From UBA1723 sp045642085 (GTDB lineage Bacteria > Bacteroidota > Bacteroidia > Bacteroidales > Paludibacteraceae): DNA of 41,663 nucleotides. The position numbers and the translations under genes were made by a program. The DNA lies in assembly GCA_045642085.1 (NCBI GenBank), contig JAZUIF010000007.1, forward strand, positions 1 through 41,663, in the 5' to 3' direction. Below the pieces are notes generated by a model. It saw only the letters and a list, made by a program, of their open reading frames with translations, had not been told where the DNA came from and ran no database searches. Of the stretch, positions 16,619 through 25,835 are shown piece after piece. How positions within the stretch are numbered: position 1 is the first letter of the stretch; each line of letters begins with the position of its first letter.

Positions 16619-17851
16619 TTATCCTATTTTGATTCCTGCTATCTTCCCAAACTCTTTCCAATAATCTGGATATGACTTTGACACGACTTCAGGCTCATTA
16701 ACCACAAATGAAGAATGACATAATACAATCGGTGCAAAAGCCATTGCCATTCGGTGGTCTTTATATGTGTCGACAGAAATAATGGCGTTTTCATCGCATT
16801 TTTCACCGTTCCACTCTAATGCTCCCTCTTCTGGTTCAGTAAGAATATATCCAAATTTCTTTAACTCCTGCTGCAATGCAAGAATTCTGTTTGTCTCCTT
16901 TATTTTTAGGCTCTTCAAGCCACAGAATCTGAATTTTCTGTTCAACACACAACAAGTGACAACCACTGTCTGTGCCAAATCAGGACAATCGATAAAATCC
17001 CACTCAAATACGTCAGCTTCATTTTTTATCTCAGACTTACGTAACTTAACTCCATCCTCAACGAATTCAGCCGACACTCCAAGATGAGTGAATATGTCTC
17101 TCAATACTCCATCTCCCTGCATTGTCTTGTCGAAAAGAGCAGGTAGGAAGATTTCATCAACATCTGCCAAAGCAGCTATCTGGAACCAATATGAGGCTCC
17201 TGTCCAATCTGATTCAACCACATAATCGATTGGCTTGTATTTTGTCGGCTTAACATCAATCACATTTCCCGAAAATGAAGCATCTGCTCCAAACTGGTTC
17301 ATGATCCACAATGTAAGATTGATATATGGCACTGATGCGACTCCATTCAACAGATGTATACGCAACCCTTTCTTCAACATTGGTGCAATCATCATCAACG
17401 CTGAAATATATTGGCTACTTACACTACCGTCGATCTCGACATCACCACCTTCAATTTCCTTGCCACGGATTTTCAATGGTGGAAATCCCTCATTTTCTGC
17501 ATATTCAATATCAGCTCCAATAGAACGAAGCGCGTCGACTAGAATCTGTATCGGACGTTCCTTCATACGTTGTGAACCTGTGATCGTCCACTCTCCTGGC
17601 TGAATGCTCAAATATGCGGTAAGAAAACGCATCGATGTACCGGCAGCTCCAATGTCTACAAGATGTGAACCCGAAGTCAATGCTTTTACCATCACATCTG
17701 TATCATCACACTTCGCAAGATTAGCAACACTCTTATTACTTCCTGAAAGTGCATTAATAATAAGCACACGGTTACTGATACTTTTTGATGCAGGCAATTC
17801 AAATCTGCCAGAAATCTTCTCTTTGGGGCTATACGATATTTTATAACTCAT
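16619..17851 (-). CDS. aroA: 3-phosphoshikimate 1-carboxyvinyltransferase (EPSP synthase)
   Basis: This 410-residue enzyme joins shikimate-3-phosphate and PEP in the shikimate pathway. The N-terminal PASKSISNRVLIINAL and the phosphate-binding GAAGTSMRFLTAYL are clear, as are IKETNRI and the C-terminal DHRMAMAFAP. The length is slightly shorter than the roughly 430 residues of E. coli AroA, usual for this phylum. It lies 12 bp after aroB and is the last gene of the seven-gene minus-strand operon. Confidence 0.96.
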   Translation of the reverse strand: MSYKISYSPKEKISGRFELPASKSISNRVLIINALSGSNKSVANLAKCDDTDVMVKALTSGSHLVDIGAAGTSMRFLTAYLSIQPGEWTITGSQRMKERPIQILVDALRSIGADIEYAENEGFPPLKIRGKEIEGGDVEIDGSVSSQYISALMMIAPMLKKGLRIHLLNGVASVPYINLTLWIMNQFGADASFSGNVIDVKPTKYKPIDYVVESDWTGASYWFQIAALADVDEIFLPALFDKTMQGDGVLRDIFTHLGVSAEFVEDGVKLRKSEIKNEADVFEWDFIDCPDLAQTVVVTCCVLNRKFRFCGLKSLKIKETNRILALQQELKKFGYILTEPEEGALEWNGEKCDENAIISVDTYKDHRMAMAFAPIVLCHSSFVVNEPEVVSKSYPDYWKEFGKIAGIKIG

Positions 17852-17863
17852 CTGTCAAAATCA

Positions 17864-18928
17864 TTATGCGAGACCAACTGTCTCTCTATAAAAATCTAGT
17901 GAATCAAGAATATCTTTTTTGGAAACTGCAACATTTATCTCGATTTCACCGATATTTTTAAGCAATGAGAATAGGATTCTACCGTCACCTTCATTCTTCT
18001 TGTCGTGAGTCATCAACTCATAAAGATGCTCATATACATCACATTTTACAGGTAACGCTCCGTAATTTTCCTTAATCATTCTGACTGCAGTTGAAAGAAT
18101 TTCTTTAGGGAAACCAAGAAGTTTATACGATAAGTAAAGCTCTGATATCATTCCCCACGCCACAGCATAACCATGTAGCTTAGCATCACCAATCTCCATA
18201 GCATAGCTTTCAAACGCATGGCCTACAGTATGACCGAAATTCAAAACCTTACGCAATCCCTTTTCTGTAGGGTCGATAGCCACAACCTTCTCTTTAACTG
18301 AAATTGATTCAAGAAGTAATTCCGACAAACGTTTGAAGTCGACATTGTCCAAATCAAAAGAGATAGTGTCGTTCCATGTTTTATTATCAGAAATCAAACC
18401 ATGTTTGATCATCTCAGCATAACCAGAACGAAGGTTCTCAGCATCAAGAGTACGGAAGAAATCGGCATTGATCACAACGCTTTTGCTTGAATTAATTACT
18501 CCAATCTCATTTTTCAAACCGCCAAAATTGATACCTGTCTTTCCTCCAACAGCAGCGTCGACTGCACCAAGTAAAGTAGTTGGTACATTCACATATTCCA
18601 TACCTCTTTTGAATGTAGATGCAGCAAAACCACCAAGGTCAGTCACCATTCCACCACCTAGATTGATCATAAGCGATTTACGAGTGGCACCACCCTTTTG
18701 CAAAGCAGTCCATACACTTGCAAGGCTTTCCAATGTCTTGTGGTCATCATTAGCTTTGATTTCGATTACAGTAACCTTACTGAAGAAATCATCCTTCATC
18801 AAGACTGGCAAGCACAACTTACGAGTGTTCTCATCTACCAATATAAATACACCATTTACAGCACGCCCCTCACATTCTTTACGCAAATCCTCGACAAGAT
18901 TCTGCGTGATATATACTCTTTGATTCAT
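17864..18928 (-). CDS. aroB: 3-dehydroquinate synthase
   Basis: This 354-residue NAD- and metal-dependent enzyme catalyses the second step of the shikimate pathway. The NAD-binding GGGMVTDLGGFAAS, the substrate-site PTTLLGAVDAAVGGKTGIN and the metal ligands in RSGYAEMIKHG and FGHTVGHA are all intact. It starts 20 bp after the Wzz-like gene and is followed 12 bp later by aroA, so two pathway genes share the end of an envelope operon. Confidence 0.96.
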   Translation of the reverse strand: MNQRVYITQNLVEDLRKECEGRAVNGVFILVDENTRKLCLPVLMKDDFFSKVTVIEIKANDDHKTLESLASVWTALQKGGATRKSLMINLGGGMVTDLGGFAASTFKRGMEYVNVPTTLLGAVDAAVGGKTGINFGGLKNEIGVINSSKSVVINADFFRTLDAENLRSGYAEMIKHGLISDNKTWNDTISFDLDNVDFKRLSELLLESISVKEKVVAIDPTEKGLRKVLNFGHTVGHAFESYAMEIGDAKLHGYAVAWGMISELYLSYKLLGFPKEILSTAVRMIKENYGALPVKCDVYEHLYELMTHDKKNEGDGRILFSLLKNIGEIEINVAVSKKDILDSLDFYRETVGLA

Positions 18929-18948
18929 TATTTATTGATTATCAAATT

Positions 18949-19953
18949 TTAATCCTCAGACTCCAAATATTCCTTGATTGACTTTCTCTTATGTTTCAAT
19001 CCTAAAATAATAAATACAATGGCAAATACCAAACCTCCATAAAGTAGAGATACTGTCAAAAATTTAGGAGATGAACCTGTAATCGCAAAGTCACGGTTGA
19101 AGTATACACTTGCGACTTTCTGCTGCAACTCAATCTCACAATCAAAACTCTTATTCTTCAACTTAAGGATATCATCATGGAACAACTGACGATTACTTTC
19201 AGACACAATCATCGGACCATCTATAGACATTGTCTTCTTTCTGTACATCTCTGAAAAATATTCCTGTCGACGCAAAGAATCAAGAACTCCAGCCTCAGCA
19301 TTATACTGAACGATCATTTTCTTTAGCATCTCTTGTCTAGAATCATAGTTTCTCTTTACTTCTTCATTAGTAGAAAGATAGTGAACCAATCCATTTTTAA
19401 TTGTATCAACAACCGGAAGATCAGATGTTACAATTTCGATCTGCAATCTATCATATATTCTGACTACAGATGTATCTCTTAGATATCTACCATTTTTATC
19501 TATCTCAGTTGGAGCTCCACAATGACGGTCATCAATCCAAAAAAATGTAGAAACCTTCTTAAGCTTTGAGGCAACAGCGATTCCTTCTTTAGTGGCAATT
19601 CCATTCTCATCGACCATTCCCATCATTTCAGCCACTTTATTATAATTTTTCTTTTTACAGAACAAATTCAACGACTCCAACAAGTCGTCACATACGTCTG
19701 CACTTGTTGTCTTTAAGAAAGCCAACGACTCAAGAGTATATTTTGTATAGTAATTTTCGTAATAGCTTTGGCATAAACCTGCACAAATACCAATGATGAA
19801 AGCAATCGTAAGAGCTATCTTTTTCTTCCATGCGAATCGCAATGTATGTCTAATCTTACATTTCAACCATTCTTTTGCTTCTTCGCACTTCTTAAATAAA
19901 GCCTTAATTAGCCAAACTAAGTCTAATTCTTCATTGTTGTTTTGCTGTTCCAT
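18949..19953 (-). CDS. Two-helix inner-membrane protein with Wzz-like topology
   Basis: This 334-residue protein has one hydrophobic helix near residues 46-64 and a second near 300-320. A mainly helical, charged segment of about 235 residues between them would face the periplasm. This is the layout of Wzz/PCP chain-length regulators, but the usual Pro-rich motif before the second helix is not obvious, so the assignment rests on topology. A basic C-terminal tail (KHKRKSIKEYLESED) would be cytoplasmic. It lies between envC-like and aroB with gaps of 29 and 20 bp. It could control glycan length for the locus at 7277-13600, but this is only inference. Confidence 0.6.
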   Translation of the reverse strand: MEQQNNNEELDLVWLIKALFKKCEEAKEWLKCKIRHTLRFAWKKKIALTIAFIIGICAGLCQSYYENYYTKYTLESLAFLKTTSADVCDDLLESLNLFCKKKNYNKVAEMMGMVDENGIATKEGIAVASKLKKVSTFFWIDDRHCGAPTEIDKNGRYLRDTSVVRIYDRLQIEIVTSDLPVVDTIKNGLVHYLSTNEEVKRNYDSRQEMLKKMIVQYNAEAGVLDSLRRQEYFSEMYRKKTMSIDGPMIVSESNRQLFHDDILKLKNKSFDCEIELQQKVASVYFNRDFAITGSSPKFLTVSLLYGGLVFAIVFIILGLKHKRKSIKEYLESED

Positions 19954-19982
19954 ATGTTAATCTTTTTCGTTGTTTTCAATAA

Positions 19983-21269
19983 TTATTGTTTTCTTTTCCA
20001 ACCCTTCACCCATTCCTCAGGATTTTGCAATTCCTTTTCTTTCCAAATTTGGAAAAAGAGTGTGGTCTTGTTATCATCATTCTCATCTTCATATACGCTT
20101 CCTATTCTGTCTCCTGCCAACACTTTCTGTCCTTTTCTTACAAAAATCTTTGTAAGATTTGAATAGACAGAGAGATAGTTTCCATGTCGAACAATAACGG
20201 CATTATTACTGCCTGGCACAGAAAACAATTGTGTCACTTCGCCTTCATAGACAGCTTTCGCAACAGCACCAGCCTCAGATGTACAATATACACCCTTATT
20301 ATTTGTCTTAACATGCCTTAGAACTGGATGGAATTGAGGTCCAAATCTTCCTGTGATATGCGATCCTGGCAACGGAGAAGGAAGTGTTCCTTTCGACTGC
20401 TCAAAAGCGGTATTCTCAGTCTTTACCTGATTCTTTGACTTTTCATCAGTCTTTTTAGCCAATCTCTTAGCTGCCTCCTCTGCCTCTTTCTCAATCAGTT
20501 CCTTAATTCTCTTATCAAGTTTCTCAGCAGCTTCCTGTTGTTTGGCAAGTTCATCTGCAAACTCTTTCTCTTTATTCCTTAGAGATTCAAGCAAACGGTT
20601 TTGTTCATCCTTCTCCTCCATCAACTTTTGATTCTCAGCCTCACGTTCTTGGACGAGAAGAGTCGATTGAGATTTTTGTTCTGATAGTTGCTGACTTTTA
20701 GCCACCAACTCATCCCTGTTCTTGATAATCTCTTCTGAATGCATTTTACGGAGACTTGCGAAATTCTGAATATAGCGAAATCTTCTGTATGCCTGGCTGA
20801 ACGATTCAGCAGAAAGGACAAACATCAGCTTACTATAAGACGAATTCTTTACGTATGCATGATAAATCAAATCAACATATTTATCCTTATTACTTGCATA
20901 CTCAAGCTCTAACTTCAAAATTTCTTTCTCCAAAGTTAAAATATTGTCTTGAAGTGACAAAATTTCCTCATTCTTACTTTGGATCAACTTGCTTTTCTCT
21001 TCTATTCCCTGATCTAGCCGACTCACCTCACGCAATGCCTTCTTTGTAGACAAACGTGTGGTCTTAAGACTGTCTTGCGTTCGCTTCAGATTCTTCTGAA
21101 CCTTTTCTTGCTCACTTTTCAGAGAATTGATACTCTTGGTTGTTTTGGAAGAAGATTTTGTTTTAGCCGCTGTGGTTTTAGTCGCAGAGGTAGTCTTTTT
21201 CTGACTCCAAGAAGGCGTAGAAGATGATATGCCGACACCTATAATCAATGCCAACATAAGTCTTGTCAT
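19983..21269 (-). CDS. EnvC-like murein hydrolase activator, degenerate M23 domain
   Basis: I chose the ATG at 21269 (MTRLMLALII, 428 residues), which gives a clean signal peptide ending near WSQ. GTG 21296 and ATG 21293 are possible earlier starts. Residues of about 40-280 form a long coiled coil rich in K, E, Q and L. The C-terminal M23/LytM domain (about 300-428) lacks metal ligands: the HxxxD position reads NKGVY and the HxH motif reads LFFQIW. Like EnvC it should be inactive itself and activate an N-acetylmuramoyl-L-alanine amidase at the septum. It follows the DUF4292 lipoprotein gene, an arrangement I recall as conserved in Bacteroidales. Confidence 0.88.
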   Translation of the reverse strand: MTRLMLALIIGVGISSSTPSWSQKKTTSATKTTAAKTKSSSKTTKSINSLKSEQEKVQKNLKRTQDSLKTTRLSTKKALREVSRLDQGIEEKSKLIQSKNEEILSLQDNILTLEKEILKLELEYASNKDKYVDLIYHAYVKNSSYSKLMFVLSAESFSQAYRRFRYIQNFASLRKMHSEEIIKNRDELVAKSQQLSEQKSQSTLLVQEREAENQKLMEEKDEQNRLLESLRNKEKEFADELAKQQEAAEKLDKRIKELIEKEAEEAAKRLAKKTDEKSKNQVKTENTAFEQSKGTLPSPLPGSHITGRFGPQFHPVLRHVKTNNKGVYCTSEAGAVAKAVYEGEVTQLFSVPGSNNAVIVRHGNYLSVYSNLTKIFVRKGQKVLAGDRIGSVYEDENDDNKTTLFFQIWKEKELQNPEEWVKGWKRKQ

Positions 21270-21330
21270 CGTATTCCTACAACCGTGCAACATCACGTGT
21301 CTTACTTCCTTTAACTTCTAAACCAACCAA

Positions 21331-22107
21331 TTAGTATGTCTTCAGAAAATCATCCATGGAGATTCGAGTATAAGATGTCGGAATCTTCACATCAAAATTT
21401 CTATCCTTATCGAGCTCAATATTTTCCACAGTCATTGTGATATCACGTCTGATAGAACCCTTTTTTATCGACAGGAACGTAGTGCGTGGGAAACGAATAT
21501 TCTTCACATTAAAATAATCCGAGTATCGCCACTCTGTAAAATAATCTGAGCCTATGCTAAGTGACCCAGAAGCCAATTCTTTACTAGAATTATACTCAAA
21601 CTCTTGAAGAACATTTCCCTTGTTACGTGTAAGCTTAATACGTCCATTCATCTCAGTTGCTCCAAAATCAGATGCTTTTGGGAAGTATTCCTCACCATAC
21701 AAGAAAAGACGATTTGTAAGCATTGCCTCAAAAGTCTGATAGTTCAATTCCATTCCCTTCTTATGCATTTCATCATAAGAGACAGAGACAAATTTCTTAT
21801 CAACACGATTAATCATGATCACACCCTGCTTATTGATCGCAATTCTAAAGAACTCCATACCAGGCAACGGCATGATTGAACAGATGATCACACTGTCGCG
21901 AGCAATACGTATAGAACCTGATGAATTCAATTCCGTACCAGCTAGAGTTAACGAAAAAGACATTTTATCGATGCTTAATGTCCTAAAGACATCACTCTTT
22001 GTAGAGACACGAGCATCTTCTGATGTTCCTTCAGTTTTTTTGGTTTTACACGATGATATTGACAAACACACCGCTAAAGCCAAAAGTATTCTTACAATTT
22101 TCTGCAT
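21331..22107 (-). CDS. DUF4292 lipoprotein
   Basis: This 258-residue protein has a lipoprotein signal ending ISSC at Cys20. The body is rich in beta strands, with features such as FSLTLAGTELNSSGSIRI, MPLPGMEFFRI and NYQTFEAMLTNRLF, which I recognise as the DUF4292 family of Bacteroidota. The fold resembles LolA/LolB-type half-barrels, a family-level inference. It sits between the TPR gene (14 bp) and envC-like gene. A role in outer-membrane lipid or lipoprotein handling is plausible but unproven. Confidence 0.82.
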   Translation of the reverse strand: MQKIVRILLALAVCLSISSCKTKKTEGTSEDARVSTKSDVFRTLSIDKMSFSLTLAGTELNSSGSIRIARDSVIICSIMPLPGMEFFRIAINKQGVIMINRVDKKFVSVSYDEMHKKGMELNYQTFEAMLTNRLFLYGEEYFPKASDFGATEMNGRIKLTRNKGNVLQEFEYNSSKELASGSLSIGSDYFTEWRYSDYFNVKNIRFPRTTFLSIKKGSIRRDITMTVENIELDKDRNFDVKIPTSYTRISMDDFLKTY

Positions 22108-22121
22108 ATTTATCGATATTA

Positions 22122-23879
22122 TTATTCTACATAAATTCCTGTCGTAGCCTTTTTCTGAAGATTAGCCGACGGTTTGATATTTGTCTTTGCACAAACTGCT
22201 AGAGCTTTATTCCATTGTTCACGTGCCTTTTCTGTATTTCCTGCTTTATAAAGGATGTCAGCATAGTGCTCCAACAACTCAGCATTATCTTCGTTCATCT
22301 TAGCCAATGCTTGTTCAATATAAAGGAGTGCCATCTGATAATTGCCTTTCTTGAAATATACCCAAGCATAGGTATCCAAAAAGACAGCACTATTTGGATC
22401 AACACCGACCGTCTTTCCACTCATCCTCTCAGCTTTATCCAAATCTACTCCCTTCACAGCCAGCATATAAGCATAATTATTAAGCACGGAAACAGAATTA
22501 GGATTCAAGGCAAGAGCTTCATCATAAGCACTCATAGCTTTAACAGTGTCTCCCATGGCCATACTTATATCTCCAATTTCTCCAATGATACTTGATGCTA
22601 GATAAATATCAGTTGGTTTTGCTATTTGAGCAGCCTTACGTAAATATGGTTCTCCATTAGCTGTATCTCCCTTCAGGTAGTAAAGTCGACCCAAACGGTA
22701 TGTGAAATCACTATTATTAGGGAAATATGCTGTGGCTTTCTTCAAATTCTCCTCAACCAACTGAAGATTATTGTCGACAGCATACTTAAGGATCAGAGTA
22801 TTCCACATATCCTCTTGATATGGATCTGCCTCAAGGCTTTTCTCAATCAACGCATATGCCTCGTCTGTTCTGTTGTTAGCTGAAAGATAATCAACAAGTA
22901 GTGCGTAAGTAGACGATTCATGAGGATACATGTTTATCAATTTACGCAAACGCGGTTCAGTGACCAAATAACGAGATGTGCTGTCCAACCATAGAGTTGC
23001 AGGCACTGCCATCTTCTGCTCATACTCGATATCTCGGCTCTCCAACACAGGGTCTAGATACTTATCTGCTTTTTTCAAATCTCGTTTCTTTGCGATGTAA
23101 TACATACACATCTCGTAACGCAATACACCACTTTCCGGCAATTTCTTCAACCCATTCTTCAGAGTTTTCTCTGCATTTTTGAAATCACCAAGATACGAAT
23201 AAGCATCAGCTTTAGCCTTAATATATTCGGGCTCAACAGGATAAGCAGCAATAAGCTTGTCATATTCTGCCATGGCCTTCTTCTTATCGTGAAATCCAGA
23301 TATCCAGTTTGCGAATTTGTACTTAGTGATATCAAGCGACATTCCTACTTGCTTCTCCAACTCATTCAAAGCACTTATGGCTTCCTTTGCTTGACGGTTT
23401 TCGCCATACAAAGATGCGAGTGTCATCAAGTAGTAATTTTTATCAGGACGCAAAGAGTGTAACTTCTCCGCATAATATATAGACTTGTTTAAATCCTTCA
23501 TCTCATATGAAAGATTCATAGCCATATCGATATACGAAGCTTCAGTTGAGTCTATACTTATAGCAGTTTCAATCTCTTTCAAAGCTTCCGGCAAACGATT
23601 ATATGTAACGTTGACTCTAGACTTTTCAAAATGAATCTGAGGATTCATTGGATAAATATCCTCACATTTATTTAGACAATACAATACACTGTCATACTTC
23701 TGAGCCAACTTATATCGTAAAGCCTCATAAAAATAATAGTCGAAAGAAGCATCTGGAGACTTCTGACAATACTCTAATGTCGACTCAGTCTTTTTTAAAT
23801 CCTGAACAGAATGCTTGGCTGCAGTGGCAGTAAGCACTGAAAACAAAAGAGTGGATATGAAAAATAAGTTCTGTTTCAT
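22122..23879 (-). CDS. Secreted tetratricopeptide-repeat protein
   Basis: This 585-residue protein starts with a signal peptide (MKQNLFFISTLLFSVLTATA). The rest is almost wholly TPR helices, for example MSAYDEALALNPNSVSVLNN near residue 455 and KAREQWNKALAV near the end. It would act in the periplasm or at the outer membrane as a scaffold; no catalytic motif is visible. Its place directly between dut and the DUF4292 gene matches the conserved order in Bacteroidales. Confidence 0.85.
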   Translation of the reverse strand: MKQNLFFISTLLFSVLTATAAKHSVQDLKKTESTLEYCQKSPDASFDYYFYEALRYKLAQKYDSVLYCLNKCEDIYPMNPQIHFEKSRVNVTYNRLPEALKEIETAISIDSTEASYIDMAMNLSYEMKDLNKSIYYAEKLHSLRPDKNYYLMTLASLYGENRQAKEAISALNELEKQVGMSLDITKYKFANWISGFHDKKKAMAEYDKLIAAYPVEPEYIKAKADAYSYLGDFKNAEKTLKNGLKKLPESGVLRYEMCMYYIAKKRDLKKADKYLDPVLESRDIEYEQKMAVPATLWLDSTSRYLVTEPRLRKLINMYPHESSTYALLVDYLSANNRTDEAYALIEKSLEADPYQEDMWNTLILKYAVDNNLQLVEENLKKATAYFPNNSDFTYRLGRLYYLKGDTANGEPYLRKAAQIAKPTDIYLASSIIGEIGDISMAMGDTVKAMSAYDEALALNPNSVSVLNNYAYMLAVKGVDLDKAERMSGKTVGVDPNSAVFLDTYAWVYFKKGNYQMALLYIEQALAKMNEDNAELLEHYADILYKAGNTEKAREQWNKALAVCAKTNIKPSANLQKKATTGIYVE

Positions 23880-23895
23880 TTCTTAACCTGAATTG

Positions 23896-24336
23896 TTAAA
23901 TACCAGTATGGCCAAATCCACCGTTACCGCGTTCTGTCTCAGAAAGTTCACTTACTTCCTTCCACGCAACAGTTTCATATCTTGTCACAACCATCTGACA
24001 TATTCTGTCACCATCGTTAATAGTGAATTCGACATCGGAATGATTTATCAATATCACTCCTATCTCACCACGGTAGTCTGAATCAATAGTTCCAGGGGAA
24101 TTTAAGACAGTTATCCCATGCTTAAGTGCCAATCCACTTCTTGGTCGTACCTGTGCTTCAAAACCAACTGGCAAAGCTATGGAAATTCCAGTAGGAATAA
24201 GTCGACGCTCTCCCGGAGCAATCACAACAGGAGCTGAAATTGAAGCACACAAATCAAAGCCAGCCGACCCTGATGTTGCATACTTAGGTAATTCTCTGTC
24301 AGAATTTCCAACTCTCTTAATTTCTACTTCTACCAT
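23896..24336 (-). CDS. dut: dUTP diphosphatase (dUTPase)
   Basis: This 146-residue trimeric enzyme hydrolyses dUTP to dUMP, keeping uracil out of DNA and feeding thymidylate synthesis. All five motifs are visible: GSAGFDLCA (1), PRSGLA (2), GTIDSDYRGEI (3), RICQMVV (4) and RGNGGFGHTG (5). It is the first gene of the seven-gene minus-strand operon. No standard promoter was recognised just upstream. Confidence 0.96.
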   Translation of the reverse strand: MVEVEIKRVGNSDRELPKYATSGSAGFDLCASISAPVVIAPGERRLIPTGISIALPVGFEAQVRPRSGLALKHGITVLNSPGTIDSDYRGEIGVILINHSDVEFTINDGDRICQMVVTRYETVAWKEVSELSETERGNGGFGHTGI

Positions 24337-24628
24337 ATTGTGCTAATTACGATGTTTAGAAAGCGAATATAGCAAATTTTTCCGTTATTTAATATGTATG
24401 GAAAATAAAAATTAAACGACTGAAATACTAAGCGACAATGATTAATTGCTAGAATATCTAAAATAAGCATTTTCATCGCATATTTGACACAGAATTTAGT
24501 TTAGATATTATACACACTAAATAACAAAAGCCTTATCACAACAAAAATAAATTTGCTCATAACTAATAGATTTAATTACTTTGCAATAAAATTAGGTAGC
24601 AACAATTAGGAACAAATTCTAAATTACT
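24337..24628 (+). other. Intergenic region between divergent dut and YD-repeat genes
   Basis: This AT-rich stretch of 292 bp has no coding frame and no RNA gene that I can recognise. Its right part holds a promoter for the YD-repeat gene. For the dut side I see no TAnnTTTG box. Confidence 0.6.
24552..24583 (+). promoter_or_regulatory. Promoter of the YD-repeat gene
   Basis: TTTG (24552-24555) and TTACTTTG (24576-24583) are separated by 20 bp, close to the Bacteroidota -33/-7 layout. The -7 box differs from TAnnTTTG at one base. The start codon follows 46 bp later. Confidence 0.55.
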
Positions 24629-25780
24629 ATGAATCGAATAATATTCTTGTTTATCACGTTTATGTCTTTCAGTTCATTTTCATTTGCAAATGAAGAAGAG
24701 AAAGTTCGTACAACAGAAGACTTCAACTTGAACGGTAAAGTAAAATCTGAAAAGAGTATTTCAAATGGACGATTATTAAAAGAATTAAAATTCCGTTCTG
24801 ATGGAAGACTAAAGTCAGAAATCATCTACTCAAAAACTAACAAAAAGGAAAGAGAGAATACTATCACTTACGACGACAGGGGGTATGTCGTAAAAAACAT
24901 TCAATACGATTACACACTTAATATTTCTAAGTCTGATTCTCCTAACAATTCCAATCAATATTTGGAAGATGGTGTTGTATATAGCGAAGAGCGTACTTAT
25001 AACGACAAGAACCAAGAGATTGAAAGGGTAATCACTTCAAAAGAACAAAACGAGTACTCACGCAAAAGATATATCTACGAATACAACGAAAATGGTCTCT
25101 TAACTAAAGAGAATTGTTATAATATTAATCTAACACATCCTACATCAGACACTTCCGTGTATTCAACAAAACAACATACCTATTTTGATAACAATCAAAA
25201 ACAGATGGTGATAGAATGTAGAAAGGGAAAAGGATCATCAGAGTCCTTATGTGATACCACTGAAATTTACGATCAGCAAGGCAACATTTTATATCAAAAA
25301 CTTTACAAAGGAGTAAAGGATGATTATCAAAAAAACGCGTATGACAAAAAGGGCAATCTTGTTGACATCTATACAAAGTTTAATCATACCCATAACTCAT
25401 ATACTAAAAAAGGAATTATAACAGAATCTAAATTGTTTAATTCAATATCCGATGAAAAGGATAAAAATGAGGCTCCATATTGTATAACAAAATACGATGA
25501 AAAAGGACGAGTAATTAATGAAGAATACAAAAATGGAGAATATGTCTCTGTTTCATATGATGAAGAGGGATATGCAAAAGTTGAGCAATATAAAAAAGAC
25601 TATTCTCTGTCAAGTCGACAGTTTGGACAACCTGTAATCGAGAATAAAATTCTTAATTTTAAGGACAAAAATAAAGTCGATAAAATAATCACTTACGAAT
25701 ATGACTTGAAAGGGAACGTTATAAAATCCACTATAGACTACATGAGGGAAAACAGATACATTATCGATTATTACGAATAA
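24629..25780 (+). CDS. Secreted YD-type repeat protein of unknown function
   Basis: This 383-residue protein has a signal peptide ending SFSFA (residue 20). The rest is about ten units of the form [S/T/E/K]YDxxGxVxxxxxY, for example TYDDRGYVVKNIQY, EYNENGLLTKENCY, KYDEKGRVINEEYK and EYDLKGNVIKSTIDY. These are like the YD repeats of RHS proteins, which form beta-hairpin strips. It has no RHS core cleavage site or toxin tail, no lipobox and no sorting tail. It is lysine-, glutamate- and tyrosine-rich. It stands alone between its own promoter and a terminator. The repeat class is clear; the role is not. Confidence 0.7.
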   Translation: MNRIIFLFITFMSFSSFSFANEEEKVRTTEDFNLNGKVKSEKSISNGRLLKELKFRSDGRLKSEIIYSKTNKKERENTITYDDRGYVVKNIQYDYTLNISKSDSPNNSNQYLEDGVVYSEERTYNDKNQEIERVITSKEQNEYSRKRYIYEYNENGLLTKENCYNINLTHPTSDTSVYSTKQHTYFDNNQKQMVIECRKGKGSSESLCDTTEIYDQQGNILYQKLYKGVKDDYQKNAYDKKGNLVDIYTKFNHTHNSYTKKGIITESKLFNSISDEKDKNEAPYCITKYDEKGRVINEEYKNGEYVSVSYDEEGYAKVEQYKKDYSLSSRQFGQPVIENKILNFKDKNKVDKIITYEYDLKGNVIKSTIDYMRENRYIIDYYE

Positions 25781-25784
25781 GAAA

Positions 25785-25815
25785 AGGCGGTGCTCAAATT
25801 ATTTGAGCACCGCCT
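25785..25815 (+). terminator. Bidirectional hairpin terminator
   Basis: A 15-base inverted repeat (AGGCGGTGCTCAAAT with its complement) starts 5 bp after the YD-repeat stop and 21 bp after the convergent hydrolase stop. The arms are flanked by short A and T stretches. The loop is small, so the top of the stem must open. Confidence 0.8.
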
Positions 25816-25835
25816 CATTCTTATAAATTCAATTA

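Noticed and set aside
18468..18923. Plus-strand open frame of 151 codons opposite aroB
   Set aside because: Antisense to the conserved NAD-binding part of aroB; proline/threonine-rich shadow without motifs.
19983..21269. EnvC-like gene as an active M23 endopeptidase
   Set aside because: The metal-binding motifs are missing, so only an activator role is supported.
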